From an uncultured Desulfuromonadales bacterium (GTDB taxonomy: Bacteria > Desulfobacterota > Desulfuromonadia > Geobacterales > Pseudopelobacteraceae): DNA of 64,000 bases. The stretch spans positions 1-64,000 of the forward strand of contig CAIPTY010000051.1 of NCBI GenBank assembly GCA_903868145.1. Reading direction: 5' to 3'. The notes beneath the pieces are model-generated. The model worked only from the letters and a program-made list of their open reading frames with translations. It was not told the origin of the DNA and ran no database searches. Positions 43,660 through 52,467 of this stretch are shown one piece after another (within the stretch, counting starts at the first letter, position 1; every line of letters starts with the position of its first letter). The translations under genes were made by a program, and so were the position numbers.

Positions 43660-44958
43660 TTAGAAAGACAGCAGCCGTTTGGTGAGCCCCGGCACCGCCA
43701 TGTCGATGGTCATGACAATGGTGAGCAGAATCATGATTATCACCGTCATCCAGGCAATGATGTTGAACACCGGGCCATTCACGTAATCGCCCATCAGCTT
43801 CCTGTCGTTAATGAGCATGATCATGAAGAACAGGACGAACGGCAGCACGGCTCCGTTGACTACCTGCGAGATGAACATGATGGTCATGAGCGGTGCGTTT
43901 GGAATCAGGATCAGTACCGCACTGATGACGATGATGATGGTGAAGAGCCAGAAAAACTGCGGCGCCTGTTCAAAGTCCTTGTCGACCCCCGATTCCCACC
44001 CCATACCCTCGCAGATGTAGAACGCAGTGGAGAGCGGCAGGATGCAGGCGCCGAAGAGTGAGGCATTGAAGAGCCCGAAGGCAAACAGCGATGATGCATA
44101 ATTTCCCACCAGCGGTTTCAGCGCCAGAGCCGCATCGGCAGCGGTCTCGATCTTCAGACCGTGCAGATGGATGGTGGAAGCACAGGCCACCATCATGAAG
44201 AACGCCACCACGATCGCCATGATGCATCCAAAGATCACATCTATCCGTGAAAAATTGTACTGCTCGGCGGTGATCCCCTTCTCAACCACGGCGGATTGCT
44301 GGTAGAACTGCATCCAGGGCGCAATGGTTGTGCCGACAATGCCGATCAGAGTCATCAGGTACGCGCTGTCTGATTTGAAAACGGGGGTGACGGAGGCTTT
44401 CAGAACCACATCCCACTTTGGGCCGGCCATAAAAGCGGCCACAGGATAGGCGATGTACACCAGGCAGGCGACCAGGAAAACCTTCTCAACCGTCTTGTAC
44501 GAACCCTTGACGATCAGCAGCCAGACCAGCAGCGCACAGACCGGAACCGACAGGTACTTGCTGATGCCGAAGATCTCCAGACTGGCGGCAATACCCGCGA
44601 ACTCGGAGATTGAATTGCCCATGTTGGTCAGCAGCAGGGCGATCATGACGTAGAAGGTAACCTTGACACCGAACGACTCCCGGATCAGATCCGACAGCCC
44701 CTTGCCGGTGATGGCCCCCATGCGGGCGCACATCTCCTGCACAACGACCAGCGCAATGGTGGTGGGGATCATCATCCAGAGAATTGAATATCCGTAGTTG
44801 GCGGCAGCCAGAGAATAGGTGGTGATTCCTCCGGCGTCGTTGTCCACATTGGCCGTTATGATGCCCGGGCCAAGGATCGCCAGAAACAGCATGATGTTCC
44901 GGGAGTTGATGCCCTTGACCGGCTTGAGGAATCTGTGTGAGGAAATGCCTTCGAACAT
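43660..44958 (-). CDS. NRAMP (SLC11)-family transporter, probably for Mg2+
   Basis: 432 residues, about 11 transmembrane helices. In helix 1 the usual D-P-G-N metal motif is replaced by TANVDNDAGGI, and in helix 6 the usual M-P-H motif is TTIAPWMQFYQ, so the Met that favours transition metals is Ala. That departure matches the NRAMP-related magnesium transporters rather than MntH. It lies 19 bases downstream of the MgtE-like gene, behind an M-box Mg2+ riboswitch, which independently points to Mg2+. A Mn2+ or Fe2+ role cannot be excluded from sequence. Confidence 0.85.
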   Translation of the reverse strand: MFEGISSHRFLKPVKGINSRNIMLFLAILGPGIITANVDNDAGGITTYSLAAANYGYSILWMMIPTTIALVVVQEMCARMGAITGKGLSDLIRESFGVKVTFYVMIALLLTNMGNSISEFAGIAASLEIFGISKYLSVPVCALLVWLLIVKGSYKTVEKVFLVACLVYIAYPVAAFMAGPKWDVVLKASVTPVFKSDSAYLMTLIGIVGTTIAPWMQFYQQSAVVEKGITAEQYNFSRIDVIFGCIMAIVVAFFMMVACASTIHLHGLKIETAADAALALKPLVGNYASSLFAFGLFNASLFGACILPLSTAFYICEGMGWESGVDKDFEQAPQFFWLFTIIIVISAVLILIPNAPLMTIMFISQVVNGAVLPFVLFFMIMLINDRKLMGDYVNGPVFNIIAWMTVIIMILLTIVMTIDMAVPGLTKRLLSF

Positions 44959-44977
44959 GGGTCGTTACGTCTCGTTT

Positions 44978-46240
44978 CTAGCGGCGCTTGTTCTTGAGTA
45001 TCAATGGAAGGTAATGCGCCAGAACATCGTCTACCGTAACGATGCCGGCCATGCGGTTATGCCCGTCCAGTACCGGTACCGCGATCAGGTCGTATTTAGC
45101 AAGGGTTTCCAGCATCTCCTCCGGCTCGGAGTCAATCTGAACCGACTTTATGTTCTCTTCCATTATGTCGGTAATGTGTGTTTCGGGAACCGCCAGCAAC
45201 AGCCCTTTCAGGCTCACTACCCCTTCAAGACGGTCGTCTGCATCCACCACATAGCCGTAGAAAATCGTTTCGATCTCCCGGGCGCTCTCCTTGAAAAGTT
45301 CCAGGGCACGACCGACCGTAATGTCAGAACTGAGGCGGAAGTACTCAGGGTTCATCAGACCGCCCGCAGAATCCTCTTCATGCTCCAGGAGCTCCTGAAT
45401 GTCCTCGGCATCCTCCTGGTCCATCAGCTCAAGCAGCTCCTGGGCCTTCTGCTCCGGCAGGTCGGAGAGTACGTCGGCGGCCTCATCCGGCTCCATTTCT
45501 TCCAGGATATCGGAAACCTCTTCATCATCCATCTGGCTTATGACAACATTCCTCATCTGCGATTCCAGCTCGTAGAGCGTGTCACCGGTCGTCTCGGCGT
45601 CAATCGAGTCCAGAACGGTACGGATATTCTGAATGGGGATGTTTTCAATGATGTCGGCCAGATCGGCCGGGTGCAGTTCGTTGAGCTGGTTGCGGGCAAT
45701 ATTCAAAGCCAGCCTGGAAGAGTTCATCTCCAGGGGCTGAACGTATTCCCAACTGATTTCAGCCTGCGGGATCTCCTTTCCAAGCGTGTGTGCAATCCTC
45801 TCGCCAAAACGTTCATAGCCCAGGCGGCGCAAGAGCCCGCGAAATCCGATGTCCACAGAGAAGATACACAGCTTCTGGTTAAGGTTTCCCAGTTTGATGT
45901 CATTGACCCGGACAACCTTGGCGCCGTCAACATCGACAATCTGCTTGTCCAGAAGATCCCGCTTGACCAGAATGTGGCCTTCCTGCGGTTCATACGGCAT
46001 CAGCCCGGGAGGATGCATGCCGGTTGACGATATGACCACATGCGTGAAGAGGGCAACCTCTGACCAGGGAAGGGTCTTGAGCCCTTTGCGGGAGCGAAAG
46101 ATGATATGCGAGACCTCGGGAAAGACGTCGCCCGGAACCATGATCAAATCGCGCAGAACACCCAGGTCTTCGCCCTTGCTGTTGATCACCGTTCTCCCGA
46201 TCACTGCGCTCAGGTATATTTCATTGAATTCTGTCGTCAT
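44978..46240 (-). CDS. MgtE-N/CBS/PRC-barrel protein (soluble MgtE-like regulator)
   Basis: 420 residues from ATG 46240. Two PRC-barrel-like segments (LSAVIGRTVINSKGEDLGVL and VKRDLLDKQIVDVDGAKVVR), an MgtE N-terminal superhelical domain (LNELHPADLADIIENI, ILEEMEPDEAADVLSDL, rich in acidic residues that sense Mg2+), and a CBS pair (MNPEYFRLSSDITVGRALEL, MEENIKSVQIDSEPEEML). The membrane channel domain of MgtE is absent. It probably senses Mg2+ and gates the NRAMP-type transporter encoded next to it. M-box and terminator precede it. Confidence 0.87.
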   Translation of the reverse strand: MTTEFNEIYLSAVIGRTVINSKGEDLGVLRDLIMVPGDVFPEVSHIIFRSRKGLKTLPWSEVALFTHVVISSTGMHPPGLMPYEPQEGHILVKRDLLDKQIVDVDGAKVVRVNDIKLGNLNQKLCIFSVDIGFRGLLRRLGYERFGERIAHTLGKEIPQAEISWEYVQPLEMNSSRLALNIARNQLNELHPADLADIIENIPIQNIRTVLDSIDAETTGDTLYELESQMRNVVISQMDDEEVSDILEEMEPDEAADVLSDLPEQKAQELLELMDQEDAEDIQELLEHEEDSAGGLMNPEYFRLSSDITVGRALELFKESAREIETIFYGYVVDADDRLEGVVSLKGLLLAVPETHITDIMEENIKSVQIDSEPEEMLETLAKYDLIAVPVLDGHNRMAGIVTVDDVLAHYLPLILKNKRR

Positions 46241-46257
46241 TGCAAACACCCGGGAAC

Positions 46258-46290
46258 GAAAAAGGGTCTTCGGAGGAAGACCCTTGAATA
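46258..46290 (-). terminator. Expression-platform terminator of the M-box
   Basis: On the minus strand AAGGGTCTTC-CTCC-GAAGACCCTT followed by TTT, a perfect 10-bp stem and U-run ending about 20 bases before the start codon. It sits directly after the M-box, as an intrinsic terminator that Mg2+ binding would favour. Confidence 0.85.
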
Positions 46291-46307
46291 CTGAAGGGGT
46301 ACCTTCC

Positions 46308-46465
46308 TCTCTGGTTGACTTTCGGCAGTGCACAACGTAGGTCATAATGACCAGCTACATTAGGTAAAGCCTTAAGCCGACAATACCTGGTATACCCATT
46401 GGCGTCTTTCGACATTTTTGGGCAGTAGCCTGTGTTTGTGCAAACGCCTCTGCTAACGAGGAATA
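46308..46465 (-). promoter_or_regulatory. M-box (ykoK) Mg2+ riboswitch
   Basis: Read on the minus strand, the leader has the conserved blocks of the M-box in order: CGTTAG...GAGGC at the start (46446-46461), CTGCCCAAAAATGTC, GAAAGACGCCAATGGGT (about 46390-46425), CTAATGTAGCTGGTC, GACCTACG and a final CACTGCCGAAAG (about 46320). This aptamer binds several Mg2+ ions and turns off downstream Mg2+ transport genes when Mg2+ is plentiful. A perfect terminator follows. Identification is from remembered consensus, so a covariance-model hit is the formal test. Confidence 0.88.
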
Positions 46466-46473
46466 TTTCATGG

Positions 46474-46502
46474 CCTATACTCTCGCAGGACTGTCGTGTC
46501 AA
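46474..46502 (-). promoter_or_regulatory. Promoter of the Mg2+ operon
   Basis: On the minus strand TTGACA (46497-46502) and TATAGG (46474-46479) with a 17-base spacer, ending about 10 bases before the M-box begins. This is an almost ideal sigma-70 promoter placed exactly where the riboswitch transcript should start. Confidence 0.75.
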
Positions 46503-46651
46503 GCACAAAGTGGCCGTACCGGGCATACGTTACACGGGTGTAACATTCTGTCCTTTTCATACGTCTCAGAGAGTGCGGAAAATATATTGGTGGTTTCGGG
46601 TGATTGCTCCTATAATGGCAGTTGATGAGTATCCCGGTTCCGGAGGTTGAC

Positions 46652-47023
46652 ATGAAAACAGTTGCGCGCATTATGATGGTCGTCGCACTTCTCATGACGG
46701 CTTGCCTGCAGATAAATAGTGCGGAGGCCAGGCGTTTTTATCACGGGCCCCATGGGGGGGTGGATGTGTGGATCGGACCAGGCTGGGGGCCCGGGTGGGG
46801 AGGGGCATACTATTATCCGCCATACTACTATCCGGAACGTCCGATCATTATTGAGCGGCAGCCTGATGTGTACATACAGCCGCCTCCGCCGGCAGAACAG
46901 CCAAGTTATTGGTACTACTGTCAGGACTCGAAGAGCTACTATCCATATGTGAGACAGTGTCCGGGCGGTTGGCTGAAGGTTGTGCCTGCTCCACCCGTAC
47001 CACCTTCAACACCCCCCAGATAG
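46652..47023 (+). CDS. Small exported Tyr/Pro/Gly-rich protein
   Basis: 123 residues from ATG 46652 (RBS CGGAGGT; a longer frame from 46622 adds ten residues without signal). Sec signal peptide MKTVARIMMVVALLMTACL, cleavage near SAEA. The mature part is rich in Tyr, Pro and Gly (YYYPPYYYPERP) and ends in a motif W-Y-Y-C-x-D-x5-Y-Y-P-Y-V-R-x-C-P-G-G-W, known from many small proteobacterial envelope proteins. Probably periplasmic; function unknown. It is followed by a lipoprotein gene 15 bases later. Confidence 0.8.
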   Translation: MKTVARIMMVVALLMTACLQINSAEARRFYHGPHGGVDVWIGPGWGPGWGGAYYYPPYYYPERPIIIERQPDVYIQPPPPAEQPSYWYYCQDSKSYYPYVRQCPGGWLKVVPAPPVPPSTPPR

Positions 47024-47038
47024 AGGAGTGAGCCGATC

Positions 47039-47653
47039 ATGAAACTCGCTGTGAAAATTCTGTTGTTGCTGCTTGTCTCCCTGACAGCGGGTTGCGCAAC
47101 CATGCCGATCGGCCCAGGCGTGAGGGCGTTTCCCACGCCCGGAAAGCCATATGACCTGTTCCTGTCAGAAGATTCGTACTGCAGGCAGGCTGGGGAACGG
47201 CGAATCGGCGTGGCACCCCAGCAGATTGCAGACCAGCATACGGCCACCGGAGCCGTCGTGGGAACAGCCGTCGGCGCGGGGCTTGGTGCGGCCATAGGGG
47301 CGGCATCAGGCAATGCAGGAGCGGGAGCGGCCATTGGCGCCGTAAGCGGATTGATTCTGGGCACTGCGGCGGGTTCTGATTCAGGGCGGATGGAGGGCAG
47401 GGAGGCTCAAAGACGTTACGACGACGCCTATCTGCAATGCATGTATTCTCATGGCAACCAGATTTACACCCCTGACCAGAGATATTATCGTCGTCGGACT
47501 GTCATACGGGATCCGGGCCCGTCAGGTTACGACTATGCCCCTCCCGGTTATTCTGCGCCCTATCCGCCGCCGAATACGCCGCCACCCAATACACCGCCAC
47601 CAAACACCCCGCCACCAAACACCCCTCCGCCACCACCTGCTCTCATTCGCTGA
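47039..47653 (+). CDS. Glycine-zipper outer-membrane-type lipoprotein
   Basis: 204 residues. Lipobox LTAGC (Cys 19) after MKLAVKILLLLLVSLTAG. A central glycine zipper (GAVVGTAVGAGLGAAIGAA, GAGAAIGAVSGLILG) could insert in or associate with a membrane, and the C-terminus is a Pro-rich tail with PPPNT repeated four times from a 15-bp DNA repeat at about 47565-47630. It belongs with the preceding small exported protein in a two-gene unit. The tail repeat may vary in copy number. Confidence 0.8.
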   Translation: MKLAVKILLLLLVSLTAGCATMPIGPGVRAFPTPGKPYDLFLSEDSYCRQAGERRIGVAPQQIADQHTATGAVVGTAVGAGLGAAIGAASGNAGAGAAIGAVSGLILGTAAGSDSGRMEGREAQRRYDDAYLQCMYSHGNQIYTPDQRYYRRRTVIRDPGPSGYDYAPPGYSAPYPPPNTPPPNTPPPNTPPPNTPPPPPALIR

Positions 47654-47815
47654 CTGAGTCTGCGTTCAGGCCAGTCCCGTTCCGTGCGGCATCCCTTCGT
47701 CTCCGCCTGATGAATCTCGTATTGACGTTATGCAATAAACAGTACATATAATGGCCACCACTTCGACATCATGCCCGACTTGAACACCCTCAAAGAAAGA
47801 ACAAACGAGGCTCCC

Positions 47816-50005
47816 ATGAACACCCCCCTTGACGTGGTTATCGTATGGCATATGCACCAGCCGTACTACAAAGACCCGCTCAAAAACGAATATGCCTTGC
47901 CGTGGACATATCTGCACGGGATAAAAGACTATTTCGACATGCCTGCCATCATCGAGGACACAGTCGGCGCGCGGGCGGTCTTCAATCTGGTGCCATCATT
48001 GATCGAGCAGTTGCTGGACTATGCCAACGGTACTGCTGTTGATCCTTTTCTGATAAAGGGCAAAGCCGCCCCGACGGAGCTGAGCGAAGATGACCGCATA
48101 TTTTTGCTGGAAAACTTTTTCTCCGCCAACCGGCAACGCATGATCGAGCCGTCCCGCCGCTATCTGGAACTGCTCTATATGGCCGGCGAAGGTAAGGCGG
48201 GGAGTGCCCGCGACCGGGTAAAGCATTTCTCCGATCAGGATCTGCTGGATCTTCAGGTCTGGTTTTTCCTGGCCTGGACCGGCCAGGCCGCCCGCCGTAG
48301 ATTCCCCGTATTTTCTGAACTGATCGACAAGGGAGAAAATTACACTGCTGCCGACAAGGAACTGCTCTTTTCCACGCAGCGTGAGCTGTTGCAGGACATT
48401 ATTCCCCTCTACAAGCGCCTTCATGAAGACGGGCGCATTGAGCTGTCAGTGACACCCTACTATCACCCGATCCTGCCGCTACTGTGCGATATTCGTCTGG
48501 CTCAGACGGCCATGCCACGGGTAATCCTCCCCACGACAAGCCTCCGTTGCCCGGAGGATGCCCGCGCCCAGATACGACGGGGCATCGACTATTTCAAGGA
48601 TATTTTCGGTTTCGCACCCCGGGGGATGTGGCCTTCGGAGGGATCGGTCAGCAATGAGGTGCTGGGGATCATCGCCGATTGCGGTATTGACTGGATCGCC
48701 ACGGACGAAGAGATTCTGGCAAAAAGTCTCGATGGCGGCCTGGGTGATCACAAAGAACGCCTCTACCGCCCCTGGCGCTTCAGCTGTCCACAAGGCGAGC
48801 TCGGCACCTTTTTCCGCGATCACCAGTTGTCTGATCTGATCGGATTTACCTATTCCCAGTGGGATGCGAGCCGGGCTGCAGCGGATTTGTGCGGACGTCT
48901 GCACGCTATAAGATCCCACATCGGCAGCGAAGGGAGGGTAGTACCGATCATTCTGGACGGTGAGAACGCCTGGGAATATTATCCTGACAACGCCTACGAT
49001 TTTTTACAGGAAATGTACCGGGGTATCGCCAGATCGCCTCAACTGAATCTGACCACCTGCTCGGATGTGCTTGCTCAGACACGTTTCGACGGCAGACTGC
49101 ACAGCATTTTCCCCGGATCCTGGATCAACGGAAACTACGGAATCTGGATCGGTCACCCCGAAGAGAATCTTGCCTGGGATCTGCTTGCCGGGACCCGCGC
49201 AGCAGCCATTTCTGCCAATCCGGCCGTTGCTGCGGCACTGGAAAGCGGAACCAGGGCGCTTGATCCTTGCGCAGAGATGATCTGCCGGTCGCTGTACGCT
49301 GCCGAAGGGAGCGACTGGTTCTGGTGGTATGGCGATGACCATTTTTCACCCCACAGCGACCGTTTTGACCAGCTTTTCCGCCAGCACCTGATGAATATCT
49401 ACCGTCTCATTGACCAGAACCCGCCACGCGAGCTGCTTGAGCCGATCAAGAAGAGAAACCCTGCCGGGCTTATCCGTGAACCGGCAGCCTTCATAGACCC
49501 CGAAATCAATGGCAGGACTAGCGATTATTTTGAGTGGCTGGCAGCCGGCCTGTATGACCTGACACGCCAGGGGTCGGCCATGCATTCATCAGACCGGATG
49601 CTGCAGAGTTTTTTCTACGGCTACAGCAGCAAGGAACTCTTCTTCCGGATTGATGGCGTTCAGGATTTTTCCCGCCTCTTACGGGAAAATGACGTATTCA
49701 ATCTGCACCTGATTTATGACCGGGAATACCGCCTGCCGCTGCAGATGCGGCATAATGAGGGGCTGCTCCAGTTGCGGGAGAACAATCTCTGGGTACCGAC
49801 ACGGGGATACTGCCGCTGGTACATTTCCAAAACCTGCGAGGTCGCAGTTCCGCTGGATATTCTCAAACTGACACCGGGCAGCAAGCTGTTTGCCTCTGTC
49901 ACCCTGGTGCGCGACAGCGAAGAGATCGGGCGCTGGCCGTCCGATGCACCGCTGATGCTGTACTACGCGGGGGCGGAGATCGAACTGGACAACTGGCTGA
50001 TTTGA
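47816..50005 (+). CDS. Glycoside hydrolase family 57 protein (alpha-glucan-active)
   Basis: 729 residues from ATG 47816; an upstream in-frame ATG at 47771 is less plausible. GH57 motifs: VVIVWHMHQPYYKD (H-Q-P, region 1), PYYHPILPLL (region 2), GMWPSEGSVSNEVL with the nucleophile Glu (region 3), DGENAWEYYPDNAYDFL (region 4) and GSWINGNYGIWIGHPEEN. C-terminal beta-rich part about 500-729. Family enzymes act on alpha-1,4/1,6 glucans retaining the anomer (amylase, branching enzyme, glucanotransferase). Coupled to galT 40 bases downstream, suggesting glycogen or sugar-phosphate metabolism. The exact specificity cannot be read. Confidence 0.9.
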   Translation: MNTPLDVVIVWHMHQPYYKDPLKNEYALPWTYLHGIKDYFDMPAIIEDTVGARAVFNLVPSLIEQLLDYANGTAVDPFLIKGKAAPTELSEDDRIFLLENFFSANRQRMIEPSRRYLELLYMAGEGKAGSARDRVKHFSDQDLLDLQVWFFLAWTGQAARRRFPVFSELIDKGENYTAADKELLFSTQRELLQDIIPLYKRLHEDGRIELSVTPYYHPILPLLCDIRLAQTAMPRVILPTTSLRCPEDARAQIRRGIDYFKDIFGFAPRGMWPSEGSVSNEVLGIIADCGIDWIATDEEILAKSLDGGLGDHKERLYRPWRFSCPQGELGTFFRDHQLSDLIGFTYSQWDASRAAADLCGRLHAIRSHIGSEGRVVPIILDGENAWEYYPDNAYDFLQEMYRGIARSPQLNLTTCSDVLAQTRFDGRLHSIFPGSWINGNYGIWIGHPEENLAWDLLAGTRAAAISANPAVAAALESGTRALDPCAEMICRSLYAAEGSDWFWWYGDDHFSPHSDRFDQLFRQHLMNIYRLIDQNPPRELLEPIKKRNPAGLIREPAAFIDPEINGRTSDYFEWLAAGLYDLTRQGSAMHSSDRMLQSFFYGYSSKELFFRIDGVQDFSRLLRENDVFNLHLIYDREYRLPLQMRHNEGLLQLRENNLWVPTRGYCRWYISKTCEVAVPLDILKLTPGSKLFASVTLVRDSEEIGRWPSDAPLMLYYAGAEIELDNWLI

Positions 50006-50043
50006 AAATCGCCCCCTTTGAGAAGGGGGATCGAGGGGGATTT
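50006..50043. repeat. Intergenic palindromic element between GH57 and galT
   Basis: AAATCGCCCCCTTTGAGAAG followed by GGGGGATCGAGGGGGATTT: a CCCCCTT/AAGGGGG hairpin plus a second G-block. This type of C-block/G-block element is scattered in many proteobacterial intergenic regions and here also supplies the purine-rich RBS of galT. Confidence 0.55.
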
Positions 50044-50045
50044 GC

Positions 50046-51071
50046 ATGTCTGAACTACGCTGGGATCCGATAAAACTGCACTGGGTAATTATTGCCACCG
50101 AGCGGGGGCGGCGTCCGCGCGACTTTCTGGTGGAGGAAGAGTCAAACGGTATAACCGTCTGCCCTTTCTGCTACGGCAATGAAGATAAAACGCCCTCGGA
50201 AATCTTCGCCATCCGTCCCAGCGGGCTTCCCAATGCAGCCAACTGGCGTGTGCGGGTGATTCCCAACAAGTATCCGGCCTTGCGGGTTGAGGGAGAACTT
50301 AACAATCACGGTTACGGCCTGTATGATGTGATGAACGGCATTGGCGCCCACGAAGTAATCATCGAGACTCCCGACCATGACCGCACGCTGGCCGACCTGA
50401 CGCCGGGCGAGATAACGGATGTTCTGATCGCCTACCGTGTCCGCTATCAGGATTTGCGGAGGGATTTCCGTTTCCGCTACATGGTGCTGTTCAAGAACCA
50501 TGGCACCCGTGCCGGTGCGACGCTCCACCACTCGCACAGTCAGTTGATCGCCGTGCCCCTGCTGCCGCCCGTTGCCTCGACCCAGTTGAAGGTTGCCCGC
50601 ACCTATTTCGGAGAAAAAGAGCGCTGCATCTTCTGCGACATTATCGATTTCGAATTGAAGGTTGGTGAGCGGGTGGTGCGGGAGTTCTCCAACTTCGTGA
50701 CCCTGACGCCATACGCCTCCAGTTCCCCCTTTGAATTGCGCCTGTATCCAAAACGGCACAGCCACGACTTCGCACTGATGAACGATGCCCAACTGGCCGA
50801 ACTGGCGGTTGCCATGAAGGATATGTTGATGAGGATAAAAACCGTGCTGCGCGATGCGCCCTACAACTTCATCCTGCACACGGCGCCGCCGATGCATCGC
50901 CGACCGGGCAAGCCGGGACAGTGGAGTTCACTGGAGTACGATTATCACTGGCATATAGAACTGGTACCGCGCCTGACCCAGTTTGCCGGTTTTGAGTGGG
51001 GCACCGGTTTTTACATCAACCCCACGTCACCGGAGGATGCGGCCCAGTTCCTGCGCGATGCCGATATGTAG
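50046..51071 (+). CDS. galT: Galactose-1-phosphate uridylyltransferase-type HIT protein
   Basis: 341 residues. GalT fold with CPFCYGNEDKTP (zinc Cys pair), VRVIPNKYPALRVEGE, the second-half motif LHHSHSQLIAVP (active-site H-x-H-x-Q), RCIFCDIIDFE and the Zn His in YHWHIELVPRL. Transfers UMP between UDP-glucose and galactose-1-phosphate, or acts as a related UDP-sugar phosphorylase. It lies behind the GH57 gene, which supports a role in glucan or hexose-phosphate turnover. galE/galK are absent. Confidence 0.9.
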   Translation: MSELRWDPIKLHWVIIATERGRRPRDFLVEEESNGITVCPFCYGNEDKTPSEIFAIRPSGLPNAANWRVRVIPNKYPALRVEGELNNHGYGLYDVMNGIGAHEVIIETPDHDRTLADLTPGEITDVLIAYRVRYQDLRRDFRFRYMVLFKNHGTRAGATLHHSHSQLIAVPLLPPVASTQLKVARTYFGEKERCIFCDIIDFELKVGERVVREFSNFVTLTPYASSSPFELRLYPKRHSHDFALMNDAQLAELAVAMKDMLMRIKTVLRDAPYNFILHTAPPMHRRPGKPGQWSSLEYDYHWHIELVPRLTQFAGFEWGTGFYINPTSPEDAAQFLRDADM

Positions 51072-51196
51072 CGCCGCAGGGAATATATGGACCGGACATA
51101 GCCGGTGTAACTTCAGTGACAAGAGACAGTTTGAGGAGAACACGGCCCTTCATTGCTGCTTCAAAAGTGCTTTGCTCCTGGTTGTTCATACGGTTG

Positions 51197-51775
51197 TTAC
51201 TTTGTTGTTTTTTGTATCCTCGTTGAAGTGATGGAAACTGGATCAGTTTGAATAACCTGCAAAATTTTCGAAATGGCCGGTCGGTCAGCCGGCCCTTGTC
51301 CAATATGATGCAATCGCACAATCCCATCCGGATCAATGAGCACATCGCCACCCCGTTGATAGATATCGCCCTCTGACTTCTTTGGTTTATTGCCTATCAG
51401 AAACTCTTTGAAATACACCTGCCATGTTTTAAGACCCCACACGTCCCAGAACGATGCCGTAAACATTCCATAGCCTTTGTACAGTTCACGTGTCGTATCG
51501 GTAAGGATCGGCCATTGCAGCATGGTGTCTTCGACATAACAGCGTGCAAGAAAATCATTCTCAAATGTCACCACAGCAACATGTACATTAAGCCTGTCAA
51601 GTTCTTCTTCCTGTTCACGCAACTGCGTGAGATGCGCACGGCACGGCAGTCAGCCGAGATGCCGATGAAAGATCAGTAGCAGCCATCGGCCATTGTACTC
51701 TTTCTGGTTGTGCAGAATTCCATTGCTGTCGTAAACAGCAAAAGGCCGTGCGGGTTTACCGGTCAGATCCACCAT
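51197..51775 (-). CDS. Peroxiredoxin/redoxin-like selenoprotein with UxxC motif
   Basis: Full frame of 192 codons from ATG 51775, with an in-frame TGA at codon 42 (51650-51652). The sequence reads RWLLLIFHRHLG-U-LPCRAHLTQLREQE, that is, U-x-x-C at the end of the first strand-helix junction where thioredoxin-fold proteins place their active site. Sequence on both sides of the TGA is coherent redoxin (FAVYDSNG before; VVTFENDFLARCYVEDTML, DPDGIVRLHHIG after). Treating TGA as a stop would leave a 41-residue stub and a truncated protein. Sec insertion needs SelB and a SECIS hairpin. It follows the TVP38 gene by 4 bases. Confidence 0.82.
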
Positions 51776-51779
51776 AATG

Positions 51780-52463
51780 TTACCTCGATTCCTTCTTTAT
51801 TTTGATTTTGTTGTACAACGCCGGTATCAGTGCAAAGAGTCCGAGAAGCGCAAAAGAGCCCAGCACCCGTGGCGATGCGATGCCGGAGAGTGAGTCAATG
51901 GTAGCCAGACTGGCGCCGGCATTGACATAGACGAATCCGCCGGGGATGATCCCCAGCATGGTGCCGATAAAGAACGTGCGTAATGGCAGACGGGTCAGAC
52001 CGGCCGCCAGGTTGATCAGAAAGAAAGGAAACACCGGCACCAGCCGCAGGAACAGCAGGTAATTGAATCCCTGGGTTTCAAGCTCCCGGTTCATCCCCTC
52101 CAGTTTGCTGCCGAACGTGTTCATCACAGTGTCCCGTAACAGATAGCGGGTCACCAGAAAAGCCAGGGTCGCGCCGATCGTTGCGGCAATGTTGGCATAA
52201 ACAGTTCCCATAATCGAGCCGAAGATGGCACCGGCCGCCAGCGACAAAATGGCAGCGCCGGGGAGGGACAGGGCGGTCTGGACGATGTAGATCACCATGA
52301 AGCCGGCCACCATGACCAGTTTGTGTGCGGCGTAGTAATCCTGCAACGTCTGACGGTTGGCTTTAAGTGCAGCCAAGGTCAGAAAACGCTGCAGATCGAA
52401 GGAGAAGAAAAGTGCAATTACAGCAGTACCAACAAGTGCGAGGATCATTTTTTTTGAGTTCAT
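51780..52463 (-). CDS. TVP38/TMEM64 (SNARE-associated/VTT) family membrane protein
   Basis: 227 residues, five or six hydrophobic helices. The VTT-domain signature is visible as LPGAAILSLAAGAIFGSIMGTVYANIA and RLVPVFPFFLINLAAGLTRL with PLRTFFIGTMLGIIPGGFVYV. Family members are thought to move lipids or small solutes. It is sandwiched between the FAD disulfide reductase and the selenoprotein with 4-base gaps, an arrangement repeated in several bacteria with mercuric-reductase-like partners; a redox-linked role is inferred. Confidence 0.88.
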   Translation of the reverse strand: MNSKKMILALVGTAVIALFFSFDLQRFLTLAALKANRQTLQDYYAAHKLVMVAGFMVIYIVQTALSLPGAAILSLAAGAIFGSIMGTVYANIAATIGATLAFLVTRYLLRDTVMNTFGSKLEGMNRELETQGFNYLLFLRLVPVFPFFLINLAAGLTRLPLRTFFIGTMLGIIPGGFVYVNAGASLATIDSLSGIASPRVLGSFALLGLFALIPALYNKIKIKKESR

Positions 52464-52467
52464 CTGT

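Noticed and set aside
43660-44958. Naming the NRAMP protein MntH
   Set aside because: The helix 1 and helix 6 motifs that define MntH selectivity are altered, and the operon has an Mg2+ riboswitch.
51197-51622. 142-residue redoxin starting with TTG at 51622 as a complete gene
   Set aside because: It would lack the first strand and the active site. The frame continues upstream through one TGA to a proper ATG with RBS at 51775.
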